A model generated the notes under the pieces. The model ran no database searches. It was not told the DNA's origin and saw nothing but the letters and a program-made list of their open reading frames with translations. 64,000 nucleotides of DNA. Source: an uncultured Faecalibacterium sp. GTDB lineage: Bacteria; Bacillota; Clostridia; Oscillospirales; Ruminococcaceae. The DNA is taken from NCBI GenBank assembly GCA_934513205.1, contig CAKSWU010000002.1, positions 1 to 64,000 on the forward strand, given 5' to 3'. Both the position numbers and the translations under genes were made by a program. Shown here piece after piece: positions 60,051 through 64,000 of the stretch (within the stretch, counting starts at the first letter, position 1; each line of letters opens with the position of its first letter).

Positions 60051-62294
60051 TCAGTCCTGCGCCGGCGGAGCAAGGCTGGCAGACTTGTCCGAGAAGATCC
60101 AGATCGTCTCGTGGATGTGGGAGGCGTTGCTGGAATAGGGCGTCACCCGGATCTGGAAGGGATGGTCGTCGCTGCGGATGTAGTCCGCCGTCACCACCTC
60201 GCCGTTCAGCACCCGGCTGCGGACATAATCATCATCGAACAGGATATCCAGCGCCGCGCGGCATTCCGGGCGCACGAGAGTATCCTGATACTGGTGCAGG
60301 GCCGCTTTGAAGGAGCCGCCGGAGGTTTCCAGGATCTTCTGCAGGTAGTCCGGCATGATGATGCAGCGCATGGTGTCTGCCTGCAGGTCCACAACGAACA
60401 CGCTTTTGTACTTGGGGGCCAGCACCCGCAGGAAATGCTCGGCATCCTGCTTTTCGGTCAGGGTCTGTTCCAGCTTCTCGTTCAGACCGCGCAGCTGACG
60501 CTCCTGACCGTTGCGGGCATAATAGGCCCGCTTTTCGTCCTGCATGGCAGCCTCGGCCTTGTTGGTGGCGGCGTCCAGTTTGTGCAGGTCGCTGGTGCTC
60601 TGGATGCCCACCGAGATCTCGTACTCCCGCTCCCGCAGGAAGGTGCGCATCCGGTCCACCGAGACCCACACGCTGTAAGGGGGCTGGTTGGGGGTCAGGA
60701 TGACGAATTCATCGCCGCCCACCCGGTAGGCGCGGCTGGAGGCAAAGAACTTGCGGATGGCGTTGGCAATGCAGCACAGCAGGGCGTCGCCGCTGCGGTG
60801 CCCCAGATGGTTGTTCACCTCTGCCAGCCCCACCACGTCGATGAAGGTGCAGACCATCGAGTCGAAGTCGGCACTCTGCAGCTCCCGCAGGTCGTTTTCA
60901 AAGCAGTTGCGGTTCATCAGACCGGTCAGGGAGTCGTGGCTGTAAGAGAAGTCCAGCTCCTCGCTGAGCTGGTCGGCCTGTGCGTCCTCCCGCACCAGTA
61001 CGGTGACCCACGGCGTCTGGGCGCAGCAGCCCCGGCAGGGCAGGAATTCCAGCGTGATCCAGACGAACTGCCCGGAGAGCTCCTGACGGAAGCGGTAGGA
61101 CTCCGGCTGCTGGCTGTGGAAGATGTTGGAGCGCAGCAGCTCCAGATCGGTCTGGTCGGCAAACAGCTCTGCGTCATCGGGGTGGATGGAACCCTCGGAC
61201 ACCAGACGGTCGCAGCGGGTCACAAAATCCTCCTCGGTCTCCTGCCCGGCATCGGACAGGCGGGAGTCTCGCCGGACGATCCGGTATTCGCCGGTGGACA
61301 GGTTCAGCAGGCCCAGCTCCAGCACATTGTCGGAGAAGATCTGATAGGTCTGCAGCGCCAGCGCGGTCTGGCTGCTGTCCGAGTCGGCGGCCCGGCGGTC
61401 GCGGCGCATCAGGTCCCGCCGCATATCCCAGTAATCGGCGTTGTTGGGCTGCGCCAGCAGCTCCTCGGCACGTTCCACCGGCATGGGCTTGAAGAAGTAA
61501 TAGCCCTGTGTGTACAGGCAGTCTGCTGCCTGCAGCATGGACACCTGCTCCGGGGTCTCCACGCCCTCTGCAATGATGGGCAGGTTCAGCCGGTGGGCCA
61601 TGTCCACCACGGACTCCACGATCTGCACGCCCTTGGCCCGGTTCTGCTGGTTCATGTCGATGAGTTTCATGTCCAGCTTGATGGCGTCCACATTGGTGTC
61701 CTTGAGCATGCTCAGCGAGGAATAGCCGCTGCCGAAGTCGTCCATCATCACCGCAAAGCCCTTGCGGTGCAGGCCCTGAATGGCGCTCTCCACCAGCTGA
61801 GCATTTTCTGCCAGAATGGTCTCGGTGATCTCTGCCACCAGCAGTTTTGGCTGCAGCTGGTATTTTTCCACCAGATCCGCAAAGATCTGCGGCACGTCCA
61901 GCTTGAGGATATCCACCACCGAGACGTTCACCGACACCGGCACCAGATTGCTCTCGTTTTCCTGCCAGCGATGCAGCGTCTGACAGACCGATTCCCAGAT
62001 GTACTGGTCCAGCCGGGTCACAAGACCGCTGCTTTCCAGCAAGGGCATGAACTCGGACGGCGACACGCACCCCCGCGTGGGGTGGTTCCAGCGCACCAGT
62101 GCCTCCATGCCCACGATGGCCCGGGTCATGCTGTTGCACTTGGGCTGCAAAAAGAAGCAGAATTCGCGGTTTTTCAGCGCCCGTTCCAGCTCGGACAGCT
62201 GCAACTGCTGCGCGGGACCGTCCGCAGGAGAACGCAATGCGGCCCCCTCTGCGGCAGGAACGCTAACGTTTTCGCTTTTTTTCATTTCCGGCAT
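60051..62294 (-). CDS. c-di-GMP enzyme with EAL, sensor-like and GGDEF domains
   Basis: A 747-residue cytoplasmic protein. An EAL phosphodiesterase domain is at about residues 30-285 with intact catalytic motifs (GMEALVRW, VNVSVVD, AEITETIL, DDFGSGYSS, IIAEGVETPEQ). A PAS-like region (about 315-450) precedes a diguanylate cyclase domain with intact GGDEF (about 526-530), then a second sensor-like region follows to the C terminus. Both activities appear possible. EAL before GGDEF is the less common order. There are no transmembrane segments, so it senses something internal. ATG 62294 follows GAGGG. Confidence 0.9.
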   Translation of the reverse strand: MPEMKKSENVSVPAAEGAALRSPADGPAQQLQLSELERALKNREFCFFLQPKCNSMTRAIVGMEALVRWNHPTRGCVSPSEFMPLLESSGLVTRLDQYIWESVCQTLHRWQENESNLVPVSVNVSVVDILKLDVPQIFADLVEKYQLQPKLLVAEITETILAENAQLVESAIQGLHRKGFAVMMDDFGSGYSSLSMLKDTNVDAIKLDMKLIDMNQQNRAKGVQIVESVVDMAHRLNLPIIAEGVETPEQVSMLQAADCLYTQGYYFFKPMPVERAEELLAQPNNADYWDMRRDLMRRDRRAADSDSSQTALALQTYQIFSDNVLELGLLNLSTGEYRIVRRDSRLSDAGQETEEDFVTRCDRLVSEGSIHPDDAELFADQTDLELLRSNIFHSQQPESYRFRQELSGQFVWITLEFLPCRGCCAQTPWVTVLVREDAQADQLSEELDFSYSHDSLTGLMNRNCFENDLRELQSADFDSMVCTFIDVVGLAEVNNHLGHRSGDALLCCIANAIRKFFASSRAYRVGGDEFVILTPNQPPYSVWVSVDRMRTFLREREYEISVGIQSTSDLHKLDAATNKAEAAMQDEKRAYYARNGQERQLRGLNEKLEQTLTEKQDAEHFLRVLAPKYKSVFVVDLQADTMRCIIMPDYLQKILETSGGSFKAALHQYQDTLVRPECRAALDILFDDDYVRSRVLNGEVVTADYIRSDDHPFQIRVTPYSSNASHIHETIWIFSDKSASLAPPAQD

Positions 62295-62524
62295 AACACA
62301 AACCCTCGCTACCAGATCAAAACGGCGGGATCCAGACAAAAAATGTCGTTCTTACATGCCAGTATAACACGATTCTCAAACTTTTGAAATAGATATTTCC
62401 AAGTTTCGCGTGCAAGACGGCACGGATGCCGCCCGGCGGTGCCGGATGCGGAAGCAAAAGCCGCTGCACTCGTCCGGAAAAAACAAAGGCAGCACCGGGA
62501 ATTTCCGGTACTGCCGGGAAAGGC

Positions 62525-63601
62525 TTACTTTTTCCGGGAAGAGTCGTCGCTCTCCCGGCGCTCCAAACGGGCACGCAAAGTGCCAAGCGTAGTCTTTTTT
62601 ACGCCGTGTTTCAGCTGGGGGAAGGCCCGCAGCATACGCCGGGGACCGATGAACCGGGGGGTGCGCAGCAGCTGGGCCTGCATCTCCTCGCTGCGTGCCT
62701 GCAGCTCCGAAGCCAGCTGCTCCAGACGCAGCAGCTCGGCGGCCCGCTCGGCAGTGCCTCTGGCAGCCAGCTTTGCGGCGTTGGCGGCCTCGGTGGCGTT
62801 GAGACGGGCGGTCTCAGAGGCGTGCTTGGCGGCATCCAGTGCCTGATCAGCCTTGGCGCGGGCGGCAGCCAGGGTCTCGGACAGGCTGCGCTTGTCCGGG
62901 GCGGCGCCGCGGGCTTCGGCGGCAGCCAGCTTCAGCTGCAGGCGCTGCTCGTCCAGCTTCTGGTCGGCGGTCAGGGTGGTGATGCCCAGCAGCTGGGTCA
63001 TGGCATCGCTGACGGCGTGGATGCTGTCTGCCAGCTGCTCCATGGTGTCCAGTGTCCTGCTCAGACCGGAGGCTGCCACGGCGGTGGCAGCCACATCCGC
63101 CGCATACACGGCGTACAGCACGCACATCAGGATCAGGCCCACAAGGGGCGGGATCATGTGCACGAAGCCCGCCACCACCGGATGCACGATGCGCATGACC
63201 ACCAGCGTGCCCACGCCCCACAGCAGGCAGAACTCCAGACAGATGTAGCCGCCGATGTTAAAGGGAAAGTCGCTGTAATCCCACCAGCGGGTGTGGTACA
63301 GCTTGTACAGCGCCCAGCCGCCCACCAGCTCCAGCACGCTGGGCAGGATGACGCCGCCGAGATACAGCAGCAAAATGCTGTGCTGCAGGGGCGTCAGGGC
63401 AAACAGCACGAGGATCATGCCGAAGCCGTAGATGGGGCACACCGGGCCGTTCAGAAAGCCCCGGTTCACCAGCTTGCCGGTGGTGGCGGCGGCGTAGATG
63501 ACCTCCAGACACCAGCCCATGCAGGAATAGATCAGGAAATAGGCCAGAACATGGTACAGCGAAAAGCCGCAGACCATGGTATCCGTAAAAAAGGAAAGCA
63601 T
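62525..63601 (-). CDS. CmpB-like ABC-type permease protein with C-terminal coiled coil
   Basis: A 358-residue protein. Residues 1-170 hold five or six transmembrane segments and the pattern of the putative ABC transporter type IV family (YSCMGWCLEVIYAAATTGKLVNRGFLNGPVCPIYGFG; GGYICLEF). Residues 180-330 form a long Ala/Glu/Lys-rich coiled coil and the end is basic. The family has no proven transport role. GGAGG precedes ATG 63601. The gene is 14 bases behind the DUF6472-like gene and belongs to the same operon. Confidence 0.8.
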   Translation of the reverse strand: MLSFFTDTMVCGFSLYHVLAYFLIYSCMGWCLEVIYAAATTGKLVNRGFLNGPVCPIYGFGMILVLFALTPLQHSILLLYLGGVILPSVLELVGGWALYKLYHTRWWDYSDFPFNIGGYICLEFCLLWGVGTLVVMRIVHPVVAGFVHMIPPLVGLILMCVLYAVYAADVAATAVAASGLSRTLDTMEQLADSIHAVSDAMTQLLGITTLTADQKLDEQRLQLKLAAAEARGAAPDKRSLSETLAAARAKADQALDAAKHASETARLNATEAANAAKLAARGTAERAAELLRLEQLASELQARSEEMQAQLLRTPRFIGPRRMLRAFPQLKHGVKKTTLGTLRARLERRESDDSSRKK

Positions 63602-63615
63602 GACGCACCTCCGAT

Positions 63616-63795
63616 TCAGTTCTGCTTTTGCACGATGCGGTATTCGTCCCCCGGCTCAAAAAAGGGGCAGGCAGCGGTGCTGCGGGCAAGATACCGGGCC
63701 ATCTCGTCCTCGTCCAGCGCCGCGCCCTGCGCACAGTAATAGCTGCCGTATTCGTCCTGAAGGTTATTCAGGCACAGCTCACAGGGGTCAGACAT
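63616..63795 (-). CDS. Small Cys-rich protein (DUF6472-like)
   Basis: A 59-residue protein with four cysteines: CELC at residues 5-8, one at 21 (YYCAQ) and one at 43 (ACPFFEPGDEYRIV), a spacing that could bind zinc or an Fe-S cluster. The central ALDEDEMARYL and terminal PGDEYRIVQKQ segments resemble the uncharacterised DUF6472 family of clostridia. AGGAAGG lies about 9 bases before ATG 63795. It overlaps the upstream gene's stop by 8 bases. Confidence 0.72.
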   Translation of the reverse strand: MSDPCELCLNNLQDEYGSYYCAQGAALDEDEMARYLARSTAACPFFEPGDEYRIVQKQN

Positions 63796-64000
63796 TTCCT
63801 TCGCCTTCCTGCGCGGCGGCTTCGGCAGCAGCCTCCCGTGCCATCCGCTTGAGCACCTTGGGGTCTACCCATGTCACGCTGTCGGCACCGGGCTTCTTGC
63901 GGGCGATGAGGGCTTTGATCTTGATGCCCATTTCGGTGAACATGCCCTCGTGCTCGGTGCGGATATTCCACTCCGGCTCGTTCTCGTGCAGGTCATAGGT
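63788..64000 (-). CDS. C-terminal part of an unidentified protein (cut by window end)
   Basis: The last 70 residues of a minus-strand gene whose start lies beyond the window. Visible sequence includes YDLHENEPEWNIRTEHEG, MFTEMGIKIKALIARKKPG and a helical tail rich in Ala and Glu. I do not recognise the family. The stop overlaps the start of the small Cys-rich gene, so the genes are translationally coupled. Confidence 0.6.
   Translation of the reverse strand, partial: TYDLHENEPEWNIRTEHEGMFTEMGIKIKALIARKKPGADSVTWVDPKVLKRMAREAAAEAAAQEGEGNV

Noticed and set aside
60021..62387. A 788-codon plus-strand frame opposite the EAL-GGDEF gene
   Set aside because: It begins inside a terminator and mirrors a gene with intact catalytic motifs.

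Overview
The window looks like chromosomal DNA of a GC-rich Firmicute of the gut, most likely Faecalibacterium or a close relative in the Oscillospiraceae. Ribosome binding sites are of the AGGAGG type, promoters match TTGACA-N17-TATAAT, thrS has a T-box leader, a BglG-type regulator sits with a PTS operon, and metabolic genes include pckA, cstA, a GH4 phospho-glucosidase and a CBS-DRTGG pyrophosphatase. The genus is inferred from gene content and style; no marker gene such as 16S rRNA is present.

Layout. 0.3-5.5 kb: a DUF2442 protein, a TrkA-TrkA-HAD operon, UppP, an iron-sulfur DUF362 protein and a lipoprotein. 5.7-9.8 kb: an alpha-glucoside operon (antiterminator gene with RNA target and terminator, PTS EIICB, 6-phospho-alpha-glucosidase). 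9.8-18.3 kb: GluQ-RS, a PAP2 phosphatase, a MATE exporter, secreted papain-like proteins, CBS-pyrophosphatase, acylphosphatase and a lipoprotein. 18.7-24.1 kb: a jetA-jetB-jetC operon, the SMC-type core of a Wadjet plasmid-defence system, without an adjacent jetD nuclease gene. 24-34 kb: peptidase E, a MATE gene behind a structured leader, an MMPL exporter with a secreted heptad-repeat partner, a histidine phosphatase, ketopantoate reductase and a LysR regulator. 34-49 kb: cstA, an exported esterase, a third MATE, tRNA-Arg, a GntR regulator with PutP, pckA, tRNA-Glu, tRNA-Asn and trpS. 50-52.4 kb: dhuD-kdgF-dhuI, an unsaturated-uronate pathway. 52.6-64 kb: an Amt-PII fusion, a ClC channel, thrS, a nucleotidyltransferase, a complete EAL-GGDEF protein, a CmpB-like membrane protein and a small Cys-rich protein.

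The least explained material is between genes. Six copies of a 15-16 bp hairpin always carry the same CGCA loop (in both orientations) while the stem sequence changes with compensation. Three copies also carry a downstream module whose second helix shows compensatory changes, and a fourth carries a diverged version. Two distant copies of a ~115-nt sequence (133-247 and, inverted, 34026-34141) keep at least three helices through compensatory substitutions. Separate MITE-like elements with GCCCTCTC/GAGAGGGC ends are also present. Together with the JetD-less JetABC operon, these are the best candidates for something undescribed.
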